Notes under the pieces: model-generated
What the model was told of the DNA's origin: nothing
Seen by the model: the letters and a program-made list of their open reading frames with translations, nothing else
Databases searched by the model: none
Position numbers and translations under genes: made by a program
In this document: positions 43,371 to 54,469 of the stretch, in pieces
How the letters are laid out: each line of letters begins with the position of its first letter
How positions within the stretch are numbered: the stretch's first letter is position 1
Assembly (NCBI RefSeq): GCF_000344685.1
Contig: NW_006920411.1
Span: forward strand, 405,964-469,963
Origin: Gloeophyllum trabeum ATCC 11539
Taxonomy: Eukaryota; Basidiomycota; Agaricomycetes; Gloeophyllales; Gloeophyllaceae
DNA length: 64,000 bases
Direction of reading: 5' to 3'

Positions 43371-46000
43371 TTACTGCGATGCCAGCAATGACCCGCGACG
43401 AGCCACCGCTCCAAATCTACCACCTCTCAGGAACGTCACGCACGATCCTCCCCCCCCCCCCCTCGCACGCCGTTCGTCCGGGTACAGCTTGACAAACACA
43501 CCGTCAGCACCAAATCCGCACACGGCGAACCCACAAATACCGTGGCACGAGCTCACCTTCCCCGGGTTCATAATCCCCTTCGGGTCCACGGCCTTCTTCA
43601 CCGCCCTCATCAGCGCGACGGTGCCCTCGCCCAGCTCCGCCTCGAGGTACGCTTTTTTGCCGGTGCCGACGCCGTGCTCGCCCGTGCCTGCGGTAAATCC
43701 CATCCACACACATCCGGTAAGCATGGACTGCGGGCCCGAACCCGAGTGCTGCTACGCACACGTCCCGCCCAGGCTCCACGCGCGCTCAACCAGCCGCCCC
43801 GCGGCCTCCTGCACAGCCTTGCGCTCCTCCTCGTTCTTGTAGTACAGCATCGCGTGGAAATTGCCTACCCATCATCACACCGTCTCATCACGCTCGCCAG
43901 TGTGAACGCAGACGCACCGTCGCCCACGTGCCCGACGATCGAAGTTGTAATCCCCGCGCGCGCGAGGTCGCGCTTCGTCTCGCCCACCAAGCGGGGTAGG
44001 TTCGAAGGCGGCACGCTACCCACCCCCCATCAGCAGCCATTCACGCCGCGCGACGCGACGCACCACACATCCGTGCCCACCCCGCGCGCCCCCGGCACCC
44101 ACGCGCGCGCCGCGCCCAACGCGTGCTTGCGCTCCGCCCACATCCGCGCGGCCGCCTCCTCGCTCTGCGCGAATTGGAAGTGGGTGCACCCGTGCGCGGC
44201 GACGGTGGCTCGGATGTGCGATGCGGTGGCGCAGATGAAGGCCGGGGGGCCTTGGAGTTTGAAGAGGAGGGTGTCGAGCGCGGGGTAGTTGGCCGCGGAG
44301 GGGGAGGAGGAGGCGTTGAGCGCTCTGATCACTGCGCATGCGTACACGTGGATCAGCGTCCGCGGGTCCTCCCGAACGACGCGCGGGGCGTACTGACTGT
44401 TGTCGTCCATCAGCTCCACGCACTCTACACCCCCACCCCGCATCCACCGACACCGATCCACATGCAGCACGCGATCAGCGATGCGACGAATCATGATGAG
44501 CGGACGACGACAGAGACGGACACCTACGCAAATGCGCGCCCCACGGCGAATTGAGCACCGCCTGCACGGCGCCGACCGCGCCGTCCACGTCCGCGAACTG
44601 CGCGAGCGCGACGCGCGTCGGGAGCACCGGCGCGAGGCGGAGCGTCGCTGTTCGTTCCGTGTCGCCCCTGGTTAGCACTGGACATCTGGACAGAGACGCG
44701 CGGGGGCGGGCGGCAAAGGGAGAGAAGAGGAAAGGAGCAAGAGAAGGGGAGAGAAAGAGGCGGGGAGAAGGGAGGGGACGCACCCTCAGTGACGATCCCC
44801 AACGTCCCCTCCGCACCGACGAACAGCCGCGTCAGGTCGAACCCCGCCGCGGACTTGCGCGCGCGCCGGCGGGTTTTGATGACCGAGGCGTCGGGGAGGA
44901 CGACAGTCTGATGCGCGTGTTATTTGGTGATGGGAAGGAGAGGGGAGAGAAGGGACGCACGACGTTGAGGAACCACTCGCCGCGCGCGGTGCCGTACCTG
45001 ACCGCGTTCGCTGCAGCGTGGTGTGAGGGGTAGAAGGGACGGGGAGGGGAGGACGAGCGTAGGCGCAGACGTACTGCCTGAGCACCCGGTGGCGATCATC
45101 CCCCCGATAGTCTACGCCGTCCATTACAGCATGTTACCAGTGGGAGATAGTCGAATCTATGCTTACCGCGCCGGGGCCTGGGTCCAGCTGTCCTCGGGTA
45201 GATGAACCATAGTGTAGACACCGGCGGATGCGAAGACGAATGACGCACCGGGAAGAAGAGCGGGACGCCCTTTGCGCGGAGCGTCTCGTTGATGCCGTCC
45301 CATGTCGCGCCCGCCTGGCAGACCAGGTCGCCGTCGTCCTCTTCTCGCGATCAGCGTGCGGCTTCGCCTTTGGGGAGAAACGCGACGGCTGACCGTGGAT
45401 CTCGAGGATCTGATCCATCCCGCTCATATCGACACATATACTCCGCCCTTCATACTAATCACTATTGGAGCAAGCACTTGGCGCACGCAGTGGCAGGTAC
45501 TCACGCCCGCTACCTGCCCCTCCAGGCTCGTCCCCCCGCCCCACGGCACGAGCGGGACCCGAAATGCGTTCGCGACGGTCACGATCCGGACGACGTCCTC
45601 GGTGCTGCGCGGGCGCACGAGCGCGGCATGGCCGGGGTAGTCGCGCAGCGTCGCGGGGTCGGTGGAGACGATGCGGAGGGAGAGTTCGTCCAGCACGCGG
45701 AGGGCGAGCGCGAGGTCGTGCGGGGAGGCGTAGCCCGGCGGGGGGGCGTTGGCCTGCGGTGAGCAGTTGTGGAAGCGTCCTCCTCCCGAGTGCATGGGTG
45801 GTACATACCCGCACGCACTTGACGAGCTGGTGCCACCCGAGGATGCCCGTGACCACGACGAGGCTCGCAGCCCAGAGCGCGCGCTCCCTCGGGACTTGCT
45901 CTGCTGGATTGGGGGCACCGGTGCTGGTCCCCCGTACGCGCACGCCGGGTCTAAGCGGACGAACGCACACGCGTCTTGCAAAGACAGATGGCTTGAACAT
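43371..46000 (-). CDS. DLD1: Mitochondrial D-lactate dehydrogenase (cytochrome c)
   Basis: FAD enzyme oxidising D-lactate to pyruvate and passing electrons to cytochrome c. The ATG at 46000 begins a basic presequence [16 protein letters not shown], followed by a membrane helix [16 protein letters not shown]. Then: [20 protein letters not shown] and [17 protein letters not shown] (FAD-binding), [138 protein letters not shown] and [11 protein letters not shown]. These are the successive signatures of the D-2-hydroxyacid dehydrogenase/FAD-linked oxidase family; GHVGDGNFH and GEHGVG hold flavin-site residues. About 12 exons, borders approximate. The C-terminal tail runs through a 13-C homopolymer (43450-43462), so the final residues depend on its exact length. 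Confidence 0.88.
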
Positions 46001-46239
46001 GGAAGAGACCAAGAGCCCGCTGCGGAACGGCTGGGCTCTGGTCCGTCCGGGGTGTCCGCGCCGGTGATGGGCGGGAGCCTTGGGCGTGAGGCAGGAATAG
46101 CTGGGTCATGATAGAACAAGAATAACATAGGAGCGATTAGAAAGGCAGGTGTGCGTAGATCTGGAGATCTAGACATACGAGCCACGTGGTTGCCATGTCC
46201 CCCTCTTGCTTTGTCCCTTCGCTTTCGTCCACTCCTTTA
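46001..46239. promoter_or_regulatory. DLD1 upstream region
   Basis: About 240 bases before a MITE; it must contain the core promoter of the D-lactate dehydrogenase gene. The element at 46240-46602 marks the far limit of unbroken upstream sequence. Confidence 0.4.
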
Positions 46240-46602
46240 CAGTGCTTTGCATAAAAGTCCGGAAACTGTGTTTCGCGCGTTTCTGTTTGTCCCAGCCAAA
46301 CAACACCTTATAGGGTAACACCTGACCGAGGGCGCGACGGTCCTCGAGTCAGCCTATATCACTCCTGGGACACAAATGCCCGTCTCAAGGCTGAATAACG
46401 TTCAGATCTGTATCTCTTCAGGATATCGAGCACGCAGAGGTTAAAATCCCCCAAGACCGACCCTCATACATGGATGTCGAAGCGTCCCGCCAACCAGTCA
46501 ACAGCCCGCGCTACGGTGATCGACTACCCCATATAGGTTTGTTTGGCTGGCACAAACAACATTTCGCGAATCGCGGTTTCCGGACTTTTATGCAAAGCAC
46601 TG
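46240..46602. mobile_element. TA-flanked MITE, family 3
   Basis: 363 bases. Left end CAGTGCTTTGCATAAAAGTC matches the reverse complement of the right end exactly over this stretch, and similarity continues inward for about 80 bases (including GTTTG-CCAGCCAAACAA). TA flanks both ends (46238-46239 and 46603-46604). No transposase frame, so non-autonomous. Confidence 0.85.
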
Positions 46603-46604
46603 TA

Positions 46605-47484
46605 AATCCTCCCCCTCATGCCCGCCCGGCGCCGCTTGTTGTCCTCCTCCTATCCACTGAAGGTCCAGTGGGTGCAGGTCGGTCCACGAGCCCCGCCCTG
46701 CGCGTACCCTCAGAGGTGCAATGACGAATCCAAGCAACACCCAGACAGCCCGCACAACGGCCCTCGCTGCGTTTCTGCCCCCGCGCAGTAACCGCGGGGC
46801 TGGCTGGATGACGGCGTGTAATTTGCAACCGGAGCACCTCCTGTCAGTACTATTCCCGACTCGCGTCGCTTCGATTCGTCTTTCCAAACACGTTGCTGAA
46901 CTCCAAGTCGACTGGGATTATCGGATCACGGGCAATCTGCTGCCTGTATCCTTCAGGGCACGGGCCAACGTCGCTCACACCCCCAATGAGTGACTGCCTC
47001 TACATTCCCTGCTCCTCAACATCCACTATGCTTTATACTGCTCCGTCTCAGACTGACAATCGCTGTGCACTGAGCCACCACGCAGTAGGGTCTCGATCCC
47101 CCCCAGCTGCGGTCTCCTTGCTCTCATGCTCCTTCCGTACCGCCGCAATCACCACTCGCAACGGCAAGGGTATGCTACTCTGCGGTGAATACCACGGCGT
47201 GCGGGATGAAATTGACAGCAGTCTGCGTGCTCCTCTAGCCTTTGCTTGGTGTGACCGTTGACTCGTCCCATAGCGAACATGGTTCTTATATACCGGCGTA
47301 GTATCGTGCTCGCACACTCTGCTGCCTAGCGTTCCCTGAACCATGGTCCCGACAAAATCCATCATGGTCACCCTCGCTCTCCGGTGTCATCTCCCGCCCA
47401 GCACGCGACGCGGTAAATCATGTACGCAGCCTTCCCACTTCCTCCCTCTCAGCACAACGGGCAACCAGCCCCGCAGTCCTGCGT
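46605..47484. other. Intergenic region
   Basis: About 0.9 kb with no recognised gene or repeat. Confidence 0.4.
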
Positions 47485-47700
47485 GAAAACATATTTCGCT
47501 CACGCGGGCCTGTGAGGGCAGCTGTCTGGACTTTTCATGGGATCGGAACGCCTCCGTACTCTTGCCTGTGTGGTCTGGAGATTTACAGTAGATACAACAC
47601 TTGACTCTGGCGGACCCTCTGCGCGAATATGGTCAAGCAGGTGAGGACGGACGACGAGGCGGAGGTGCCCCTCGTCACTCGTCTTGCCATGCACATACGC
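47485..47700 (+). pseudogene. Relic of a sugar-transporter promoter and first exon
   Basis: The first part (CATATTTCGCTCACG-GGGCC, CTGGACTTTTCATGGGA) matches the upstream sequence of the transporter at 58801. From the ATG at 47629 the frame reads MVKQVRTDDEAEVPLVTRLA, aligned with MVEQMKTKDEVEPPLVTRLA. Similarity stops after about 22 codons; the rest of the gene is missing. It is an 11-kb-distant fragment of the same family. Confidence 0.8.
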
Positions 47701-47881
47701 GGTCGGGGGTCCTCTTCTGAATGTTACTCGGAGTGGCGTATTTTTTCGTGTGGTGTCAGTAGACAACATGGCCAAGTAAGGATATCCAGTGCAGTCCTGC
47801 GTGCACTGATTCGTCGAGAATGATTCGGGATGGACCGACATGCTGATAGGTAGAACATGAAGGTAAAGTGATACCACCCGC

Positions 47882-49519
47882 TTACTTCCTCCTCCTCTTC
47901 CTCTTCCTCCCCTCACCCTCCTGCTCTTGCCCCTCATCTGTCACCCCAGCAGCCCTAGCCACCGCTTCCCTCCTCACCTTCTCCGGCACTTGCCCCCAAT
48001 ACACCGCCTCCCTCGTACCCTCCACCATCTCCGCCTTCACCCCCTCCCCTCCTTCTGAAAAGCGGTCCACCAACGCGGCTGCATGCGCAGGCGTCTTTAG
48101 GCGGAGGTAGCACTGAAGTAGCATATCGTAGGACATAGTAAGCAGGGGAAAAAAAACGAAACGCACCATATCCATCCCCTTCTGGAAATCCACGTAGTCG
48201 ATCCCATCCTCGCCCACGGCAGCAGCGAACAGCGCGCGCAACGCGGTCTTGTTCGTCCCTGGGTCAACGCCGCGCACGAAGACGAGGCACCCTTCGGGGA
48301 AGTCGCACGCGGGCTGGGGAGACGGAGGTCTCACGGGGGCTGCCTTCGAAGGAGGCACAGACCTCTCCCGCTCCTGATCAGTGTCATAACGCCGATCCTC
48401 TCCTCCCAGAGGAGGCCCCGCGCGCGCGAGCAGCCGCGCCCGGTACGCCGCGTACTCCTCGTGCAGCGCCTCCCACCTCTTCTTCGGGAGGCACCGCAGC
48501 CCGTGCCGGCGCGCGTCCTTCTGCTCTGCTCCCCGCGTCTCTCGTCCCTCCCCGCCTGCCGCCCACGGCCATGCCCGCACGAGCGCCTGCGCGAGCTCCG
48601 CGGAGGAGAGCGTGACGAGCGCGAAGCCCCGCCCCTTCGCATTCGCGCCCGCGCCCGCACTGCGGGTCGCATCGGGCAGGGCGACGTGCTGCACCGCCCC
48701 CGCGTTCGCCGCGAGCAGCGCAGAGACGAAGCGGGCGGTGGCGGGGAGCACGCGGTGCCCCGCCGGGATGTTCTCCTGTTGCGGCTCCGTCAGCACCCGC
48801 CCGGAGAGAGCGACCAAGGGCAAGCGCAAGCGCGGGCGGCACATACCACGTACACGGCGCATGCGTCCCACCCCTCTTTCGTCGGCCCCTGCCTGCCCTT
48901 CAGCGCCGCCCAGTCGCGCCTGCGCACTTCGTATCCCCCGCCCGCGCCCGCGCCCCCGCCCGACACGCGCCGGCCGTACCACGCGCCCCTGACGGGCTCG
49001 CGCACGACCATGCGCACCTCCAGCCGCTCCCCCGCCAGCTGCCGCACCGCTTTCGCGAGCGCGGCTTCGCCGGGGACTTGGCCCAGGCACGCAGCGCGGG
49101 TCGAGGCGGGCAGGAGGGTGCTTAGCGGGACGACTAGGTCAGCATCAGCGTTATGCGTGCGAGGCAGTGGGGGAAGGCAGGTAGGGGTGAGGAGAGGAAT
49201 GGAAGGACGTACATCCTTCCTCACTCGTCTCCACCGCCATGCGCAGGTCCGGGTCCGCCCAGAGCGCGTAGTCGGACAGGGCGAGCTCGACGAGCGTCGC
49301 GCAGTCCTCGTCCGCGAGCGCCTTTTGCTTCCCTTTGGCATTCGCGGAGTCGTGATCGACGTCCGAGTCCTTGGGCTTTGTTGCATTGGGGGTGCCCGAG
49401 TTTGTATTTGTACCAACAGTCGTATTAGTCGATCCGCTAGCCCGTGCAGGCTCTTTCGTAGTCCGTGCCGCCCTTGCAACTTTGCGCGGTACGAAAGGCA
49501 AGCTGGAGGACTCGGCCAT
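47882..49519 (-). CDS. LARP7/Pof8-like La-related protein
   Basis: Four exons with start at 49519 (MAESSSLPFVPRKVARAARTT). After a Ser/Thr/Asn linker comes a La-motif-like segment ALSDYALWADPDLRMAVET, joined across intron 1 to EEGFVPLSTLLPASTR. A degenerate first RRM follows (GWDACAVYV joined to PQQENIPAGHRV; GRGFALVTLSSAELAQAL). After a charged linker, the C-terminus has a clear xRRM: GCLVFVRGVDPGTNKTALRA, GIDYVDFQKGMDM joined to CYLRLKTPAHAAALVDRF, ending in a basic KRKRRRK tail. La motif, RRM and xRRM together define LARP7-type proteins; fission yeast Pof8 binds telomerase RNA and U6. Function here is inferred. Frames on the other strand look open only because of high GC. Confidence 0.75.
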
Positions 49520-49745
49520 GATGAAGGTGGGACGCCAAGTTGGACGCGCCACCGCACTGATCGGCGACACACAGATCTCGACAGTTCACCAAGTCAACAA
49601 GACAACAGATTCAGAACGAAATCTACAATACACAACGAAAGCAGAGCTATAGTACAAAGCAACAACATGCAAGCGATATCTACCATCCCAATAAATTACT
49701 TGGATAGATGCAAGCAAATCCCTCCTGTCAAGTGTTCTCACCGCT

Positions 49746-51416
49746 CTACGACGCCGCCCCCATCTCCTGCCTCAGCCGCTCCCGCAGCGCCATTAGCGCC
49801 CTTCCCAGATGGTTCATCCCCTGCCCCAGCGGGCCCTCCCCCCACACCGGGTCGCTCGCCTCCGCGTAGATCAGGTCCGCCACGCCTGTGCTCAGCAGCA
49901 ACTCCCTCAGCTCGGGGTGCTGCGTGAACTTTGCATACAGCGCCTCCTCCATCTACGGCACCATCAGCCTCGCCTCTAACATACACTAACACACACTCAC
50001 ATATCCCACCAGCTCCCGCTCAAATCCCTGTCTCGCAAACTCCTTCAGGCTCTCCGACAGCGGGTGCACCTCCGCCGGGTTCTCGCACGTCCGTATCCTC
50101 TCCGCAACGTCCTCCCTTCCGTTCTTCAGAAACTTGAGCGCCTCAAACAGGTGGAACGCGCTCGGGTACAGCGCCCCGTTGAACAGCACGCGGTGCTCCG
50201 AGTGCGGCAGGAACCCCGCCAGCTCCGTGTGGATATTGAACCGGATCGGCTGCGCGGGCGACGGCGTGCCCGACGAGCCCCGTTCGGGTTCGGCGAGAGC
50301 TGCGCCTGCGCCTGCGCCTGCCCGTTCGGCGTGAACATCTGCGGCATGGGCATCGCGTTCGACGGCCCCGGCGTCGGCGCAGGGATCACAGGCGGAATCG
50401 GCCCGTCCATCAACGCAGCCATACTCGGCATCCCCTCGTCCGCCCTCTCCCTCCCCGTCCAGCCCCTAAACAGCCCGCCCCGCTTATCCTTCTCCTTCCT
50501 CCGCAAGCTCCCAAAGAACCCCTTCTTCTTCTTCTTCCGCCGCGGGCGCCCCTCCGACCCGCTCTCGTCGCTCGTCCCGCTGAACTCGGGGCCGGGCGCG
50601 CGCGGCGGCGGCGTCCACGTCCCCGTCAGGTCGCGCGAGAGCATGCTCTTGTACGGCTCGAGCTCGTACACGTCCTTTGGCGGGCTCGGGAGCGGGTTCG
50701 CGATCGGAGTAAGCGGTCGTGGCCCTGGCGGCCCGAAGGCGTCGGCGGGGGCAGGAGGGAGAGGGGTGGGCATCGGCGAGTTTTGTCGGTCGGCATTAGG
50801 GTTCGGGTTTGAGTTTTCGGGCGCGGCGGTGTAACCATTAGGGTAGTGTGGTTGAGGGAAGGCCCCTGGTTGCTGCTGCTGAGTCATTTGCTGCGTCTGC
50901 TGCTGGGGGATCATCTGGGGGATAACGACGGGCTGCTGCTGCTGCTGCTGGGCCTGCTGCATCTGGACCTGGGGTTGAGGCATCTGCATCCCGGGCTGCA
51001 TCTGCGCCTGCATCTGCGGCATCACCACCTGTGGCTGCATTTGAGGCATCACCATCGGCTGCTGGGGCACATAGTACTGCATTCCCTGCATCGCCTGCGC
51101 TTGCATCTGTGGATCTACATACATCCTCAGGCAACGCACTCCGATAGACAGACTACTTGCACTCACAAATTGCCTGCGGATACGCACCCATCACCTGCGG
51201 GTACTGCGCAACGTACCCATTGCTATAAATCGGGCGGGGCATGGTCGCCTGCGGGTACCCTGCATAACCCCCGTACCCATCGCGCGCACTCTTCCGCCGC
51301 CCGAGCCCGAAAAGCCCGCCGTCCTGCGCGCCGTACTCGCCTGGCTGCTGGTAAAGGAGGTTTTGCGCATATCCCGGGGCTGGGCCTGGCTGGAAGCGCG
51401 AGTTGCTGTTTCCCAT
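49746..51416 (-). CDS. NADAR (DUF1768) protein with Gln/Pro-rich N-terminus
   Basis: Start MGNSNSRFQPGPAPGY at 51416. Exon 1 joins to a Met/Gln-rich stretch (QMQPQVVMPQMQAQMQPG, QQAQQQQQQ) at PQAI-YPQMQ. Then Pro-rich linker, TGTWTPPPRAPGPEF and a basic RRKKKKKGFFGSLRRKEKDK. The C-terminal part reads PIRFNIHTELAGFLPHSEHR, LFNGALYPSAFHLFEALKFL, PLSESLKEFARQGFERELVG and, after a last intron, EEALYAKFTQHPELRELLLS, DPVWGEGPLGQGMNHLGRAL. This is the NADAR fold, which hydrolyses N-glycosidic bonds in riboflavin intermediates or ADP-ribosylated targets. The frame changes between 50240 and 50340 (see findings), either by a short unrecognised intron or a frameshift. The MG start could allow N-myristoylation. 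Confidence 0.8.
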
Positions 51417-52448
51417 CCAAGGGCTGGTATACTAGTAGAATGTTCAAACCGAGTGTGAGTCGTAGCGTGATCGTCAGAAACGTAGATGCGGAAGCGAGTA
51501 GTATCGTTAATGTGGCGTTCGTTCGTGAATGCTGGCGAGATAGGTGTTATATGAAGGGGAAAGAGGGATGATATAGCCGGATTGCGGGAACAGACCTGAC
51601 TTGAACAACGCGGACTACACGCGGTAGAACCTCGTTATTCATAGACCAAACGCGATCGGTCAATTGACTTCAGCTCAACATTGCCCCCGAGTCGGCCCGC
51701 TGCAGAGCGGGCGTGAAGTGAGTCGTATTAGTGCCGCGAAGTGACCTCGACAGTCCATTGTTCTGACTCTGAGAGAAGCCATGCATGAGCACAAGCCGCT
51801 GGTTTGGTTGTACTCAAGCGAATAGACGACCTCAGAAGATGGGTGTCTATTAGAACGAGGCCTACGCGGTAATGACTCGAAGCCAGCGGTGCGAAGAGAC
51901 GGTTGTGAGGATCACGAACCCTGTTCAACTTTTATTATGCGCTCAGGATTGGCGGAAAATGCGTTCTGACACATGGCAGAGGTGCCTGGACGGGCACTTG
52001 GCCACATCGTGCTTCGACATACATAACCATATCGAGGAGGTGCGCTGCCATATCAGGCGATGGTACTCAGCATTTCCCACGACCTAATGATACGAAGATG
52101 CAAGGAGACCAAAACTCTGTCGCGTATACCTCGACATAGTCGGTGTCGGGAGAAATGGATAAGTGAGGGTGTCTGCGCACAGTGTGCGCACACTCATTCA
52201 AATAATTGTTGGACTGTGCCCCACCTGGCCCGGAACTGTCCAGGCACTGTTCCTTCCCAGTAACCTTGTAAAAAAATTATCGACCGGTAGTAAGAATTAC
52301 AGCAAAAGTTTGTTTAACATCCAGCCCTTGGTTTATTTATGTCATGAGCCGTCAACATTGTCTGCATCTGACGAAGACGCTTGTGTATACCAGCCTTGGG
52401 CTGATCTAGACAAAATAGATCACAAAATACGGACAGCGCGTTTCTTGG
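51417..52448. other. Intergenic region
   Basis: About 1 kb with no convincing coding signal on either strand. Confidence 0.45.
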
Positions 52449-54020
52449 TCAACATACCCTGTTCCTTGAGAGAAAATGTACGCCGCAATGCAAGTACTCG
52501 CCTAGGCATACACAGCAGGGCCCAAGAGTAGCTTTCTTCTCGCGGGTGTCAGCGGACGGCAATGGGGAATTTCCCTCTTCTACATCAGAGTTCAAAGTAC
52601 GATCTGTGGGTCTCAGGTGCAGGAATGTTATGTCCTTCAGTGGTGCTTCCACAAGCCCCGGTGAACTGCATTTCGGTCGTGAGAGCAGCAGTCCCCCTGT
52701 CTCTCGAAGTTGTATATCAGCCGACGTGCCGAGGGCTACCAGGATGACAATGAGAGTCGGGAAGAGGCCCTGTGGGAGGTGAGCCGAGGAATAAAAAGAC
52801 AGGCGGAGGCTCGGTGCCTACCGTGCTCATGACGAGAAGGACTGAAGCCACGTCCTTCCAGAGTATGTTACCAACTGCATCGCTGGAAGACACCGAAGAA
52901 ATGAATCCTACTTACCCCGAGGGTGTTGCCGTTCGATGACATGAAAAGCAATAGAAGGGCCGCGTATAGCGCTCCAGACTCGATCCTGGTAATGCATTGT
53001 TTTAGTCGAAGCTTCCCAGTTGCATGACTCTGCCATATCCTCACAGTATGTAAATCACGCACAAGTATTTTTTACCGTACGCCACACCCATCTCTCTCTT
53101 CGCATTCCACGGACCATCCACCAGGTGCGAAGTGCTGCGAAAGTGTTAGCCCAAGGTGTACACGAGGATGGACTCAACAACTGCACACTCACAGACAAGC
53201 AGTGTCATCAGAAGATTGGTAACAAACGTCGTAATATAGTATTTAGATCCTGCCTAGTCGGGTCCATTCTGGCGGGGATGTACCGCCGTAGGGGGTGTGG
53301 ATGTTTACACCGTACTGCCGTCCCTGGATAATCAGGTAGGTGATACCAAATGCTGTGGATCATCAGAGATTCGGTCGTCTCGGCTACGGCGCAGAGCGCC
53401 TACCTGTCTCGCAGAGAAGGAGAAAGGAAGGAAAGATAATGAAGTTCCGCCTCCTATCCCACACCATACAGCACCTCCAAACCTTTGGAACCGGTAAACA
53501 ATTTCGTGGTGCGAGCCCAAACATGGCGCGACCTCACCAGCAGCAGGTCTCCGACGAATCTGGGATATACGATGTTTGTCAGATAATTGGCCGAACGAAA
53601 TTTGAAGGGACACTGGACCCTACATCCTCGTAATATTCGTAGGTAATGAGGTATTTGCCGGTCGTGAACATGTCAATCCCAAATTCGGCTGATGTTAGGA
53701 CGAATGTACTGATTTCAGCGATCCAGAGGACACGCCTGATCGACCCGCCCGTTCGCGGGGAGAGTAGTGAACGAATACAGGAAGTAAATGCAATCATGTA
53801 GATCGCAGTGCCCCGTGTGAACGGGAGTGGTTCTGGGAAACAGGAGACTGGTCGGCTCACCGTACATAGCACACTCGAGCTAGATGAACATTGTCCACTT
53901 CAACATGGTGTACGATCGCAGGACCAATAGCGTACGTATAAACAGATAACATAACTCTTGTCATTGATACCAATTTCGATGAAAGCCAAGTAACGGACCT
54001 GCTGGGAGGATAGACCCATA
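52449..54020 (-). CDS. Second seven-helix membrane protein gene (or recent relic)
   Basis: ATG at 54020 gives MGLSSQQVRYLAFIEI, the usual start pattern of agaricomycete 7TM proteins of unknown function. Further exons on the minus strand read AIYMIAFTSCIRSLLSP and VLWIAEISTFVLTSAEFGID (about 53808-53590), TTFVTNLLMTLLVC (about 53235-53200), LRTWWMVRGMRREMGVAYG (about 53128-53070), RIESGALYAALLLLFMSSNG (about 52985-52920), VASVLLVMST (about 52860-52828) and GLFPTLIVILVALGTSADIQ with a polar tail to 52449. The order matches the gene at 40716-42122 (FxxSxxxY motif helix, then short helices). The junction between the first and second exons and the middle YR-containing helix were not found cleanly, so decay is possible. 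Confidence 0.5.
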
Positions 54021-54469
54021 CCGCCGTCAAGTGATAGTACCCGTCATAAAGGATGGGCATGCAATAGTCCTTGACACATCACCAGCCAACATTTTTGAAG
54101 GTGGCGCGGCAGAGCAGAACAGTAATTCAGTAGTAAGGATCGATGATTTTCGAGTTGTATTGAAGCTGTGCTCCGTCGTCATTCTGAGGCTAACGAGGAT
54201 AGCCAAGAGTGACGAGAGGAAACCTGACAAATGGATCAGGCTGCATCATCCGACAAGGTAAGGTTCAGACTAAGATCTTCATATGCTGTGACAATCCCTA
54301 CTCCTTGTCACACTGGTACATCCAGAACACGCTGCAAAGCAGAGCGACACGACGAATTGAATTCTTCAAATCTCGAGCATGGCGGATGTCAGATAAAGGA
54401 TCGTCAGAACGGTGAAGCGAACATGACACACTAGAAAGCAACAACATGAAAGGCAATGTGCCGTAGTTT
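54021..54469. other. Intergenic region
   Basis: About 450 bases; no convincing gene. Short hydrophobic minus-strand frame at 54027-54230 looks accidental. Confidence 0.4.

Noticed and set aside
48461..49927. Plus-strand frame of 488 codons opposite the LARP7-like gene
   Set aside because: It is the antisense of GC-rich coding sequence, with Arg/Pro/Ala-rich content and no domain; the minus strand has consistent splice phases and La/xRRM motifs.
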